NCBI GenBank assembly: GCA_002381125.1
Contig: DFUT01000005.1
Coordinates: forward strand, 1 to 32,525
Origin: Bacteroidales bacterium UBA4179
GTDB taxonomy: Bacteria; Bacteroidota; Bacteroidia; Bacteroidales; Dysgonomonadaceae
Direction: 5' to 3'
DNA length: 32,525 bases
A program made the translations under genes and the position numbers. The notes under the pieces were generated by a model. The model had not been told where the DNA came from and made no database searches. It saw nothing but the letters and a program-made list of their open reading frames with translations. Shown piece after piece: positions 16,261 to 23,661 of this stretch (within the stretch, counting starts at the first letter, position 1; each line of letters starts with the position of its first letter).

Positions 16261-17477
16261 CGGGTTTTTTCAATAACGTAAAAATCGGATATTTTTTTGT
16301 TTAGGAATTCATAATAATTTTCGATTTCTGATGTTTGTGGAGGGTTTTCTCTCCACGTGGCCAGTTTTTCGTCCGTCAGCATAAAAATTTCTCTTTCCAA
16401 CGGTTCGATGCGTTGGATGTATCCTGTTTTGTCGATATTGACCAATTGGGTCATTTTCAGGTAATGATACCCTTCGGGATTCGTGATGGGGTAACATGTT
16501 TTTTTCCATTCCAATGCATATTCGTTTAACGGACTGTTTTTTAGGAGGGGATCATAGCGCAGAATTTTCGGTATGTTTTCTTTCCCATGAAGCCATAAAG
16601 GCATGGCTACGGTTGTTGCAGGATAACCTACAAGCGCCCAAATGGTAGTCATGTCGGGAAATTCTTCGGGTTTGACGCTCTGTATGATAAGTGCAGAGAC
16701 AGAGCTGTGGCGTGTGATGAAATCGTCTGATGCAACAAACTCGCTTTCGGGTCGACTTGTTTCGTATTTTTTTCGGAAATCGATTCTAAAAACCGGGTGA
16801 TAAAAACATCGTGAAAATTCTTGTATAACCGTTCGGTAGTCGAGTTTGCTTTTTTCTGCAGCCTCGGCGAATATTTTTTCCGCAGTTTGTCGACGAATAG
16901 AACCGCGTTTTTCTTCATTTATCCCTGTTTCGGAATAGTTTGTTCGGATAATGTAACCATTTGGAGCAAGTTGGGGATTGTTTGCATCGAATTTTGTCCA
17001 TTTCCAATTATCCACTTCGTAAAAGGCGATACCTCCATTGGCATCCATTACACCAAAATTGGCTGCCAATCCTCGTGGTTTGGGGTAGGTTTCGAGTAAT
17101 TGTTCAAAATCTTGCAACGAAGCGCAAGTTTGTAAGGCAAGTTTCATGAAAACGCCTTCTTTGTCTTTCAATGGCGAGGTGTCTCCTATGTTTACGTTGT
17201 AGGAAGCGCTGTTCATAATGGCAAATCCTGCACTATTGGTCCCTGCCCATACGTTTTCTCCTTTAATGTCGGCAGAATTGACTAGCCCGATGTATGGATA
17301 CACACCATCGGAAAAGTAACGCATACTGTTTTTGGGTTCATCTGAATCGCGCAGTTTCCAAATTATGCTTCTTCCATCAGGTGTATGTTTACCCGATATT
17401 ATGGCTGTAGTGCAAGCTACGGTGTAATCATACGGTAGGGCGAAAAACAAGAAGAAAATCGGAAAGAATTTTTTCAT
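16257..17477 (-). CDS. exported Ntn hydrolase (choloylglycine hydrolase / C45 acyltransferase-like)
   Basis: A 406-aa protein with an N-terminal signal peptide (MKKFFPIFFLFFALP) directly followed by ACTTAIISGKHTPDGR. Cleavage after Ala21 would leave Cys22 as the N-terminal residue, the nucleophile position of Ntn hydrolases. Further family-like features are the WAGTNSAGFAIMNS turn and the PRGLAANFGVMD segment, with NY at about 183. Members cut linear amide bonds (bile salts, penicillin V, acyl-homoserine lactones, peptides), so the substrate is open. The residue at -3 is Thr, which makes a lipoprotein cleavage less likely. It is the first gene of a two-gene unit with the FAD/Fe-S protein, overlapping by ATGA. 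No clear promoter box is seen. Confidence 0.8.
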   Translation of the reverse strand: MKKFFPIFFLFFALPYDYTVACTTAIISGKHTPDGRSIIWKLRDSDEPKNSMRYFSDGVYPYIGLVNSADIKGENVWAGTNSAGFAIMNSASYNVNIGDTSPLKDKEGVFMKLALQTCASLQDFEQLLETYPKPRGLAANFGVMDANGGIAFYEVDNWKWTKFDANNPQLAPNGYIIRTNYSETGINEEKRGSIRRQTAEKIFAEAAEKSKLDYRTVIQEFSRCFYHPVFRIDFRKKYETSRPESEFVASDDFITRHSSVSALIIQSVKPEEFPDMTTIWALVGYPATTVAMPLWLHGKENIPKILRYDPLLKNSPLNEYALEWKKTCYPITNPEGYHYLKMTQLVNIDKTGYIQRIEPLEREIFMLTDEKLATWRENPPQTSEIENYYEFLNKKISDFYVIEKTR

Positions 17478-17581
17478 ATGATCGGGATTAATGTTTTGGT
17501 AGGTAATAAAATAAAAGGGAGCGGTGATTAAAGGCGGGTTTAAAAAAAATCAGAAGAAACTCACAAAGCGATAGTTGAAAT

Positions 17582-17608
17582 CCCTCCTTCTTGGAAAAAG
17601 AAGGAGGG
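17582..17608. terminator. strong 11-bp hairpin between two minus-strand units
   Basis: CCCTCCTTCTT (17582-17592) and AAGAAGGAGGG (17598-17608) form a perfect stem with a 5-base loop. The T-rich tail (TTTTTTAATTTTTT) is on the + strand side, although both flanking genes are on the - strand. It most likely ends the winged-helix gene, whose stop is 32 bases away, but the orientation is unusual. Confidence 0.5.
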
Positions 17609-17639
17609 AAGATTTTTTAATTTTTTAATGTCGGGTCGG

Positions 17640-17843
17640 CTATTTCAGGCTAACAAATAATTCCTTTCCGTTTTCTTCTTCTTCGAAGCACAATTTTCCT
17701 TCTCTTGCCAGCCAACCCAAAGCAGCATACAGGTCTTTTTCTCTTAATTTTATAGCTTTTCTTAAGTCTTTGACGTTTTGGCGTCCGGATGCATTCAATT
17801 GGGTCCAGACTTTACCTGCATTAATTCCAATTATTTCTTCCAT
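17640..17843 (-). CDS. small winged-helix-turn-helix protein (DUF2582-like)
   Basis: A 67-aa protein that is one winged-helix domain: helix 1 (INAGKVWTQLNASG), helix 2 (NVKDLRKAIKL), recognition helix (EKDLYAALGWLAREGK) and a short wing (LCFEEEENGKELFVSLK). This matches the small wHTH proteins common in Bacteroidetes and Archaea and listed as DUF2582. No sensor or enzymatic domain is attached. Function is unknown; DNA or RNA binding is inferred from the fold. It has a good promoter of its own and seems to be a single-gene unit between the coaE operon and the hydrolase pair. Confidence 0.85.
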   Translation of the reverse strand: MEEIIGINAGKVWTQLNASGRQNVKDLRKAIKLREKDLYAALGWLAREGKLCFEEEENGKELFVSLK

Positions 17844-17882
17844 GATGATTCTTTATTGATTATTCGTATTCTTTTACAAAGG

Positions 17883-17917
17883 CAAAGTTACATTTTAAAT
17901 CTAAAAATAAAAACAAA
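17883..17917 (-). promoter_or_regulatory. promoter for the winged-helix gene
   Basis: On the minus strand TTTG (17917-17914) and TAACTTTG (17890-17883) are separated by 23 bases, a good match to the Bacteroidetes consensus. The start codon lies about 40 bases downstream. Confidence 0.55.
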
Positions 17918-18003
17918 TTGCCTTTTTTGCTTGTTTGAACATTTTGCCGACAGTGATCGAGAATAGAAGGGTTTGCAAAATATACGCAACTGCTATTAAG
18001 ACG

Positions 18004-18033
18004 AATTCACATGTTGCCACCCAAGAGTGAATT
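18004..18033 (-). terminator. weak hairpin after coaE
   Basis: AATTCAC (18004-18010) pairs with GTGAATT (18027-18033), 16-base loop, 15 bases past the coaE stop. There is no strong T run, so termination is only possible. Confidence 0.3.
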
Positions 18034-18047
18034 AAGAGGGGCGCGAT

Positions 18048-18638
18048 TCATTTCTTTTTGAAATCGAGTTGGTTTAGCAAAGTTGAAACCTGAAGAATCA
18101 ATGCATGTTTTTCATCGTTGTAAATAACAAAATCTGCTATTTTTATTTTTTCTTCATCGGGAATTTGATTTTTCTCACGTTCTACGATTTTTTCTATCGG
18201 CACGTTGTCTCGTTGCGAAGCTCGGGCAATTCTGAGTTCGTGTGGTGCGTAAACCGTAATGGTTTTATCGACATAGTTGTGAAAATTTCCTTCGAAAAGT
18301 ATAGCGGCTTCCAAGGCTACTATCGGATATTTGTTTTTCGATGCCGCCCATGCAGCAAAGTCTTTTGCTACTTCGGGGTGAATAATGGAATTGGCCAACG
18401 ATAGTTTTTCGGGATCATTGAAAATGATTTGAGCAAACTTGTTTTTGTCGAGTTTCCCTTCAATGTAAATTTCTTTTCCGAAATGGTGAATAAGTTTTTC
18501 ACGAATTACAGGCGAAGAGTTGTTTAATCTTTTAGCTTCTTTGTCGGCATTGTAAACCGGAATTCCATGAATTTTGAGCAATTCGCAAACTACCGATTTG
18601 CCGCTGCCGATGTTTCCCGTAACTCCGATTTTTATCAT
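18048..18638 (-). CDS. coaE: dephospho-CoA kinase
   Basis: Last step of coenzyme A synthesis: phosphorylates the 3'-hydroxyl of dephospho-CoA with ATP. At 196 aa it has the usual length. The P-loop GNIGSGKS is at residues 8-15, followed by the conserved YNADKEAKRL and, in the lid, the segment RIARASQRDNVPIEKIVEREKNQ with the arginines expected for phosphate binding. It is the last gene of nusB-yajC-ybbR-coaE, 13 bases after the YbbR-like gene. The order is common in Bacteroidetes and supports the call. Confidence 0.96.
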   Translation of the reverse strand: MIKIGVTGNIGSGKSVVCELLKIHGIPVYNADKEAKRLNNSSPVIREKLIHHFGKEIYIEGKLDKNKFAQIIFNDPEKLSLANSIIHPEVAKDFAAWAASKNKYPIVALEAAILFEGNFHNYVDKTITVYAPHELRIARASQRDNVPIEKIVEREKNQIPDEEKIKIADFVIYNDEKHALILQVSTLLNQLDFKKK

Positions 18639-18651
18639 GACTTCAAATACA

Positions 18652-19641
18652 TTATTCTTTTTTTTCGAAAAGAAATTCCACTATCGAAGGCGATAAACGG
18701 GGATTGAGAATGGAGGAGGGGCTTTTTGTTAATTGCACTTCTATTTTTCCTTCCTGATTGGATTTGAGTTCATGATAGTCGAGATTGATTTCAAAATCCT
18801 CGGGAGTAATCATATTGTATTCTTCTAATGTTACGGAAAAAGTTACATTGACATGGGAAGGGAAAAATTTCACGTCGAGATTTTTCGGCAAATTGGAACA
18901 AGTGATGGGAATTTCAAAAAATTTCTCGGTATATTCCTTGATATGAATTAAAATATCGATTTCTTGTGGAACAAATTTGATACCTTCAATCTTTTTGATT
19001 TTGACTTTAAATTGGGAAGTAGCTTTGAGATTTTCGAAAACAGTATATTCGGTAATGGCTTCTTTTAATTGTGCCAATTGTTTTTTCGATGCATAAGCGG
19101 TTACGGTTTCAGGAATAAAAGTAATGGTGTCGATAACCAAATTGCCACCGGCTGTGGTAATCTCTCCGTCGAAAACTACGGGTATTTTTTTGCTTTCCAG
19201 TTTCGATGCGGCTAGCGAAATAATGGCCGGAGAGTAGCTCAATAGCAGGGTAGTGGGTGCCAATTGGGTGCGAATGAGCTGAATAAGTTGATTGCCTTGA
19301 ATAGCATCTATGTTGCTTTCTTTAAATTCACTTATGTTGATCTCTATGGAATCTTTTTTTGACAGATCGTATTTGAATATCTGATAACCGTTGTCCGCGA
19401 CTCTAATTTCGATATATTCAGGTAGAGGCTCATCGAAAACAATGTCCTCCGGTATGTTGGTATATTTAAGGGGGATACGATAGGTGCCTTCGACATGATC
19501 GCGCTGTGAATAAAGCATCAGCCAAAAGATGAAAGAAAGCAACAAAAAAAATAAAAATGTGAACAAATTTTTCCACGGGAATGTGGAAAAAAATGTTCGC
19601 ACTTTTTGTTTTAAATTATGGATGGATGTTTTAAAATCCAT
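18652..19641 (-). CDS. YbbR/CdaR-like membrane-anchored protein
   Basis: A 329-aa protein with one N-terminal membrane helix (about residues 25-44, LFTFLFFLLLSFIFWLMLY) preceded by a basic segment, so the body should face the periplasm. The rest is beta-rich repeats of the YbbR type (YRIPLKYTNIP...; KKIPVVFDGEITTAGG; FFEIPITCSNLP). In Firmicutes the related CdaR regulates the diadenylate cyclase CdaA, but no cdaA gene lies nearby here, so the role is not known. It sits between yajC and coaE in the usual Bacteroidetes order, with 22 and 13 bases to its neighbours. Confidence 0.85.
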   Translation of the reverse strand: MDFKTSIHNLKQKVRTFFSTFPWKNLFTFLFFLLLSFIFWLMLYSQRDHVEGTYRIPLKYTNIPEDIVFDEPLPEYIEIRVADNGYQIFKYDLSKKDSIEINISEFKESNIDAIQGNQLIQLIRTQLAPTTLLLSYSPAIISLAASKLESKKIPVVFDGEITTAGGNLVIDTITFIPETVTAYASKKQLAQLKEAITEYTVFENLKATSQFKVKIKKIEGIKFVPQEIDILIHIKEYTEKFFEIPITCSNLPKNLDVKFFPSHVNVTFSVTLEEYNMITPEDFEINLDYHELKSNQEGKIEVQLTKSPSSILNPRLSPSIVEFLFEKKE

Positions 19642-19663
19642 GTCTGTTTAGGATAAAAAACAA

Positions 19664-19978
19664 TCAATTGGTGTTCATATCCGAAGGGTTTGCATACACC
19701 GATCCTTTTTCGACTTTTATTTTTACGCCATCGGCAACTTCTATCAAAAAGTAATTATCGCCTACTTCTTTTACGCGTCCGTGAATTCCGCCTGCGGTAA
19801 CCACTTTATCTCCCGGTTTTAATGCTTCGCGGGTTTTTTGAATTTCTTTTTGTTTTTTTTGTTGGGGACGAATCATGAAAAAATAAAAAATGGCAATGAT
19901 GGCTATCATCATAATTAGGGTCATGCCCATTCCTCCTCCGCCATTTGCGGCCTGTGAAGCTTGCAATAAACTATTCAT
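19664..19978 (-). CDS. yajC: preprotein translocase subunit YajC
   Basis: Small inner-membrane protein that joins SecDF to the SecYEG translocon. The 104-aa sequence has a Gly-rich N-terminus, one membrane helix (about 19-36) ending in FFMIRPQQKKQKE (33-45), the family signature, and a small cytoplasmic domain with LKPGDKVVTAGGIHGRV. It is 23 bases after nusB and 22 before the YbbR-like gene, in one operon. Confidence 0.95.
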   Translation of the reverse strand: MNSLLQASQAANGGGGMGMTLIMMIAIIAIFYFFMIRPQQKKQKEIQKTREALKPGDKVVTAGGIHGRVKEVGDNYFLIEVADGVKIKVEKGSVYANPSDMNTN

Positions 19979-20001
19979 ACGAAATAAAATTTAATGGTTT
20001 A

Positions 20002-20928
20002 TTAATGTTTAAAAATCAGATTATCTTTTTTTATTTCAGTTACAATAGCATCCAGAATCCCGTTTACAAAACTTCCGCTTTTGGGGGTACTGTATGCTTT
20101 TGCAATCTCGATATATTCGTTGAGCGTGACACGGGTTGGGATGGATTCAAAAGAAAATATCTCGGCAACTGCCACTTGCATAATAATCATATCCATAAAT
20201 GCAATACGATCCAAATCCCATTTGTCAATATGTTTTTCGATTAAACTTCGATATTTTTTTTCGTTTAAAATAGTTTCGGATAGCAATTTCAAAGCGTATT
20301 GTTTGTCTTCTTCGTCTTTAAACATGGGCAATAAAGGTTGATCTGCTCCTTTTTCTTCCGAAAATTTTCTAATGGTTTTCAACGTAAAGGTTTGGACAAT
20401 TTCTATATCGTCGTTCCAGTAAATGCTTTCATCTTCCAAAATTTCGTCCAATTCCTCGTTGTTATAAATAAATTGTTTGAATATTTTTCGCCAAAATTCG
20501 CGGTCGTCGGCATAAGTCGGATTTTCTATCTCGGTATAGGTTTTATATGTCTCGGATTCCAATATTTTGTCGAGCAGATTTTTAACGAAATTCTCATTTG
20601 CCTCCCAAGACAAGGGACGTTCATTGAGATAATGGCAAAACTGTTTATTGATTCTAAGCTGCTGAATAAATTTATTATTAATCAGATGGGTGTTTGGGTT
20701 TAAATCTTCTTCAGATGGCAGGAATTTATTTTTTCTGGTTTCAATTCGATTTTCATACATATCGGTGAGTTTCACCATGAGTAAAAGCAGGTAATAATAA
20801 AGATCGTATGATTTCTGAAAACCAAACAAGAGCTCTTTTTCTGCATTTTTCAGACTGTTATTCGAATTCTGATACCAGGCATATACAATCTGCACTATTC
20901 TGATACGAATTAATTCTCTATTAATCAT
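20002..20928 (-). CDS. nusB: transcription antitermination factor NusB, long form
   Basis: NusB binds boxA RNA with NusE/S10 and supports antitermination of rRNA operons. The start is placed at 20928 (MINRELIRIRIVQIVYAWYQ), giving 308 aa; the frame is open for 67 more codons upstream, but that part has unlike composition and contains promoter boxes. The C-terminal third is the classical NusB fold (WDLDRIAFMDMIIMQVAVAE, then RVTLNEYIEIAKAYSTPKSG and FVNGILD). The N-terminal half is an extra helical region that other phyla lack but Bacteroidetes NusB usually has. First gene of nusB-yajC-ybbR-coaE, divergent from rplY. Confidence 0.92.
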   Translation of the reverse strand: MINRELIRIRIVQIVYAWYQNSNNSLKNAEKELLFGFQKSYDLYYYLLLLMVKLTDMYENRIETRKNKFLPSEEDLNPNTHLINNKFIQQLRINKQFCHYLNERPLSWEANENFVKNLLDKILESETYKTYTEIENPTYADDREFWRKIFKQFIYNNEELDEILEDESIYWNDDIEIVQTFTLKTIRKFSEEKGADQPLLPMFKDEEDKQYALKLLSETILNEKKYRSLIEKHIDKWDLDRIAFMDMIIMQVAVAEIFSFESIPTRVTLNEYIEIAKAYSTPKSGSFVNGILDAIVTEIKKDNLIFKH

Positions 20929-20952
20929 TGTTGAAACGAACTTTTTACTCTG

Positions 20953-20960
20953 CAAAAGTA
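20953..20960 (-). promoter_or_regulatory. -7 promoter element for the nusB operon
   Basis: Reads TACTTTTG on the minus strand, 25 bases before the nusB start. A second identical box lies at 20992-20999, with TTTG at 21028-21025 on the same strand (spacer 25), so two start sites are possible. Confidence 0.45.
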
Positions 20961-21047
20961 CGTATTTTTTTGATATTCTAACGATAAAAGCCAAAAGTAA
21001 TCCATATATTTTCATAAAGAAGTTCAAAAACATCGCATAAAATAATA

Positions 21048-21079
21048 TTTGTGGAATCAAAAGATAATCACTACCTTTG
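21048..21079 (+). promoter_or_regulatory. promoter for rplY-pth
   Basis: TTTG at 21048-21051 and TACCTTTG at 21072-21079 with a 20-base spacer is the best consensus match in the window. The leader would be about 75 nt long and contains a small CATCCC/GGG hairpin near 21100. It lies back to back with the nusB promoter. Confidence 0.7.
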
Positions 21080-21161
21080 CGCCACTTTTTAGAACATCCC
21101 GTGTGATGGGAAATAAAGAGGTAGAACAAACTTTATTTTGAGTAACACAAACCATTAGATA

Positions 21162-21737
21162 ATGAAAACATTTGACTTAAAAGGTGAAATCAGGAATGAT
21201 TTTGGGAAAAAAGCAGCTCGGACTTATCGTCGCGAAGGGCTTATTCCATGTGTAGTTTATGGCGGACACAATGAAGAAAATGTAAATTTTGTCGTAAAAA
21301 GCGGAGATGTCCGCAACTTAATTTACACTCCTGAGATTTATTTGGTAAACCTCGATTTGGGAGAAAAGAAAATGCAGGCTGCCCTTCGAGAGATTCAATT
21401 TCATCCCGTAAAAGACACCATCCTTCATATTGACTTTTTGCATGTGTTTGAAGATGTTCCTCTTGAGATTGAACTTCCTGTTCGTCTTGAAGGACTTGCA
21501 GAGGGTGTGAGAGCCGGTGGAAGGTTATCACTCGATATGCGCAAACTTAAAGTAAGAGCGATACCAAGCAAATTGCCCGATGAAATTGTTATCAATGTTG
21601 AGAATTTAGGATTGGGCAAAACCATTCAGGTTGGTGATTTGGAGTTTGATGGAATAGAAATGTTAAATGCAAAGGATGCCGTAGTTTGTCGCGTTCACTT
21701 AACACGTTCGGCAAAAGCGGCAGTTACAACCGAATAG
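21162..21737 (+). CDS. rplY: 50S ribosomal protein L25/general stress protein Ctc
   Basis: 5S rRNA-binding ribosomal protein. The 191-aa length is the two-domain Ctc/TL5 form: L25 domain at 1-90 (RNDFGKKAARTYRREGLIPCVVYGG, then the DTILHIDFLHV strand) and a C-terminal beta domain (PLEIELPVRLEGLAEGVRAGG onwards). E. coli L25 has only the first part. It leads an operon with pth (24-base gap) and the S4 protein, an order often seen in bacteria. Confidence 0.96.
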   Translation: MKTFDLKGEIRNDFGKKAARTYRREGLIPCVVYGGHNEENVNFVVKSGDVRNLIYTPEIYLVNLDLGEKKMQAALREIQFHPVKDTILHIDFLHVFEDVPLEIELPVRLEGLAEGVRAGGRLSLDMRKLKVRAIPSKLPDEIVINVENLGLGKTIQVGDLEFDGIEMLNAKDAVVCRVHLTRSAKAAVTTE

Positions 21738-21761
21738 GCATTTTAGTGAGGATGTAATGTA

Positions 21762-22325
21762 ATGAAATATCTGATTGTGGGGTTAGGGAATATTGGTCCT
21801 GACTACGAAAATACCCGCCACAACATAGGGTTTATGGTATTGGACGCTTTTGCAAAAGCGTCCAATGCTGTTTTTCAGAGTAAACGATATGGTTTTGTTG
21901 CCGAGACACGTTTGAAAAATAAATCCCTTCTCCTTTTGAAACCATCTACCTTTGTGAATTTAAGCGGTAATGCCGTACGTTATTGGTTGCAAAAGGAAAA
22001 AATTCCCATAGAAAATTTATTGGTAATCGTTGATGATTTGGCGTTACCGTTTGGCACACTTCGATTGAAGTCCAAAGGAAGCGATGGTGGTCATAAGGGT
22101 CTGAAAAATATTCAAGAAGTGCTCGGTACACAACAATATGCCCGACTACGTTTCGGCATCGGGAATGATTATCCTCCGGGATCCCGGGTCGATTATGTGT
22201 TGAGCGATTTTACCGATGAAGAAAAGGAATTGCTCCCTGAACGTATTGAAACGGCATGTGATGTTGTCCGCACTTTTTGTCTTTCCGGCATAGATGTCGC
22301 CATGAATTTGTATAATAACAAATAA
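21762..22325 (+). CDS. pth: peptidyl-tRNA hydrolase
   Basis: Releases tRNA from peptidyl-tRNA that has dropped off the ribosome. At 187 aa it has the usual length. Conserved elements are GLGNIGPDYENTRHN with catalytic His20, PSTFVNLSG with Asn66, VDDLALPFG with the Asp that activates His (91-92), and GSDGGHKGLKNI. Codons 26-35 contain a perfect 28-bp palindrome (21839-21866) without changing the protein motif. Middle gene of rplY-pth-S4. Confidence 0.97.
   Translation: MKYLIVGLGNIGPDYENTRHNIGFMVLDAFAKASNAVFQSKRYGFVAETRLKNKSLLLLKPSTFVNLSGNAVRYWLQKEKIPIENLLVIVDDLALPFGTLRLKSKGSDGGHKGLKNIQEVLGTQQYARLRFGIGNDYPPGSRVDYVLSDFTDEEKELLPERIETACDVVRTFCLSGIDVAMNLYNNK
21839..21866. repeat. perfect 28-bp palindrome inside pth
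   Basis: ATTGGACGCTTTTG is directly followed by its exact reverse complement, with no spacer. In RNA it can form a 12-13-bp hairpin with a minimal loop; in DNA, a cruciform or a dimeric binding site. Confidence 0.85.
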
Positions 22326-22345
22326 AACCTTTTTTGATTAAGACA

Positions 22346-22753
22346 ATGGATGAAGTAAGAATTGATAAGTGGCTGTGGGCGGTGAGGATTTTCAAAACCC
22401 GTTCATTGGCCTCGGAAGCATGCAAAAAAGGTCGTGTAATGGTTGAAAATGTTGCGGTGAAGCCATCGCGCATTATTCGCAGAGGCGATATTGTGCAGGT
22501 GCGTAAACCACCTGTTACATTTTCGTTCAAAGTGCTCGATTTAACCGATAAACGGATGGGAGCCAAACTTGTGCCACAATATATGGAAAACATTACACCC
22601 CCCGACCAATATGAAATCTTGGAGCTTAACAAAATCAGCGGATTTATCGACAGACAAAGAGGTACGGGGCGACCCACAAAAAAAGAACGACGCGACTTGG
22701 AACAGTTTACCAGATCGTTCAATTTCGATGATTTTGATTTTTTGGATGATTAA
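22346..22753 (+). CDS. S4-domain RNA-binding protein (Hsp15/HslR-like)
   Basis: Heat-shock protein 15 family; in E. coli Hsp15 binds 50S subunits that carry a stalled peptidyl-tRNA. The 135-aa protein has an S4 domain at residues 4-65 (VRIDKWLWAVRIFKTRSLASEACKKG) and a basic, then acidic, C-terminal tail (GTGRPTKKERRDLEQF; FDDFDFLDD). I use the ATG at 22346, 20 bases after pth, instead of the in-frame TTG at 22334. Grouping with pth fits the function. It ends 4 bases into the convergent comB gene. Confidence 0.9.
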   Translation: MDEVRIDKWLWAVRIFKTRSLASEACKKGRVMVENVAVKPSRIIRRGDIVQVRKPPVTFSFKVLDLTDKRMGAKLVPQYMENITPPDQYEILELNKISGFIDRQRGTGRPTKKERRDLEQFTRSFNFDDFDFLDD

Positions 22754-23463
22754 TCGATCTTTAATTTTTCTTCTACTCTATCGTAATAAGGAACAAGATT
22801 GATTGTATTTTGCTGTAAACAAAACGATGCATCGCCTTCGGCTTTATTGTCGATAAGCCGTTGATAGTGTTCCGTATCTTTTATATAGTTCAAGGGGTCG
22901 TGTTTTGCGGATTGCCATAATTGCAACGCTATTTTTACCGCGTCCGAATCAAAATTTACGGGATTTTCGATTAAAAGTTTTTCGGCAAAGGCTCCTCCAA
23001 ACAGGGTATCTTCGATATTTACCCTGTTGTTCCATCCGGCGCAAATTATCACTGTACGCTCGCCAATTTCGATGCATTTTTTTGCCAGCGCATCGATGTT
23101 CAAAAAAGCACCGATAAGCAGTGTTTTGCACCCACGCGATTGTTCAATGGCGTAAGTTCCATTGGTTGTGGTGAAAACAATTTCTTTTCCCTCTACTTTT
23201 TCTCGGGTATAATCAAAAGGTGAATTGCCGAAATCGGCAAAGTCGCATTTTTTGGTATTGCGTTCCGCTCCTACCGGATATCCTTGTGATTTGTATCGTT
23301 TGGCTTCTTCGATATCTGCTACCGGAATGATGGCCGATGCTCCATTCGCAAAGGCCGTGCATATGGTGGTGCACGCACGAAAAATATCGACAACGATTAC
23401 GGTATCGTTTTCTTTTTTATAAAAAGGATAAAGAGCAGGAGAAAGACAAATGTCCAAAATCAT
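22750..23463 (-). CDS. comB: 2-phosphosulfolactate phosphatase (ComB family)
   Basis: ComB removes phosphate from 2-phosphosulfolactate to give sulfolactate, known from coenzyme M synthesis in methanogens. The 237-aa sequence has the family motifs VVDIFRACTTICTAF (24-38, with Asp26), GNSP (79-82), TTTNGT (98-103) and CAGW...NIEDTLFGG (141-157). Many bacteria without coenzyme M carry this gene, and no comA or comC neighbour is present, so the pathway is unclear. It is a single-gene unit; the leader of about 130 nt holds a terminator-like structure at 23483-23531. It overlaps the S4 gene end by 4 bases. Confidence 0.88.
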   Translation of the reverse strand: MILDICLSPALYPFYKKENDTVIVVDIFRACTTICTAFANGASAIIPVADIEEAKRYKSQGYPVGAERNTKKCDFADFGNSPFDYTREKVEGKEIVFTTTNGTYAIEQSRGCKTLLIGAFLNIDALAKKCIEIGERTVIICAGWNNRVNIEDTLFGGAFAEKLLIENPVNFDSDAVKIALQLWQSAKHDPLNYIKDTEHYQRLIDNKAEGDASFCLQQNTINLVPYYDRVEEKLKID

Positions 23464-23482
23464 AATGAAAATTCAATATATT

Positions 23483-23531
23483 AAAAAGATGCAACGCGAA
23501 GCAACAAAAATCGGAGTGAAGCGTACGCATC
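23483..23531 (-). terminator. terminator-like structure in the comB leader
   Basis: On the minus strand GATGC (23531-23527) and CGC (23523-23521 side) pair with GCG (23497-23495) and GCATC (23492-23488), with a small internal loop and a 23-base apical loop, followed by five T (23487-23483). The comB start lies 20 bases further. A competing hairpin CCAAT/ATTGG (23531-23535 with 23540-23544) shares base 23531. Confidence 0.4.
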
Positions 23532-23600
23532 CAATTATGATTGGGTGAAAAGTTTTAATTTTGTGGTGTTGTTTAAAAGAAAAACAACCAACTTTGGTTG

Positions 23601-23608
23601 CAAAGGTA
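23601..23608 (-). promoter_or_regulatory. -7 promoter element for comB
   Basis: Reads TACCTTTG on the minus strand, an exact TAnnTTTG match. No good -33 TTTG. The implied leader is about 130 nt. Confidence 0.45.
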
Positions 23609-23629
23609 CAAAAACAATGTGTTTTTTCG

Positions 23630-23637
23630 TATCTTTC
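23630..23637 (+). promoter_or_regulatory. -7-like element for kdsA-maf
   Basis: TATCTTTC differs from TAnnTTTG in the last base. It lies 25 bases before the kdsA start and just beyond the divergent comB box. Confidence 0.3.
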
Positions 23638-23661
23638 GACTAAATTAAATAGGAACAAAAA

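Noticed and set aside
20929..21129. 67-residue N-terminal extension of NusB
   Set aside because: Contains two promoter-like boxes and unlike composition; MINRELIRIRIVQIVYAWYQ is the normal family start.
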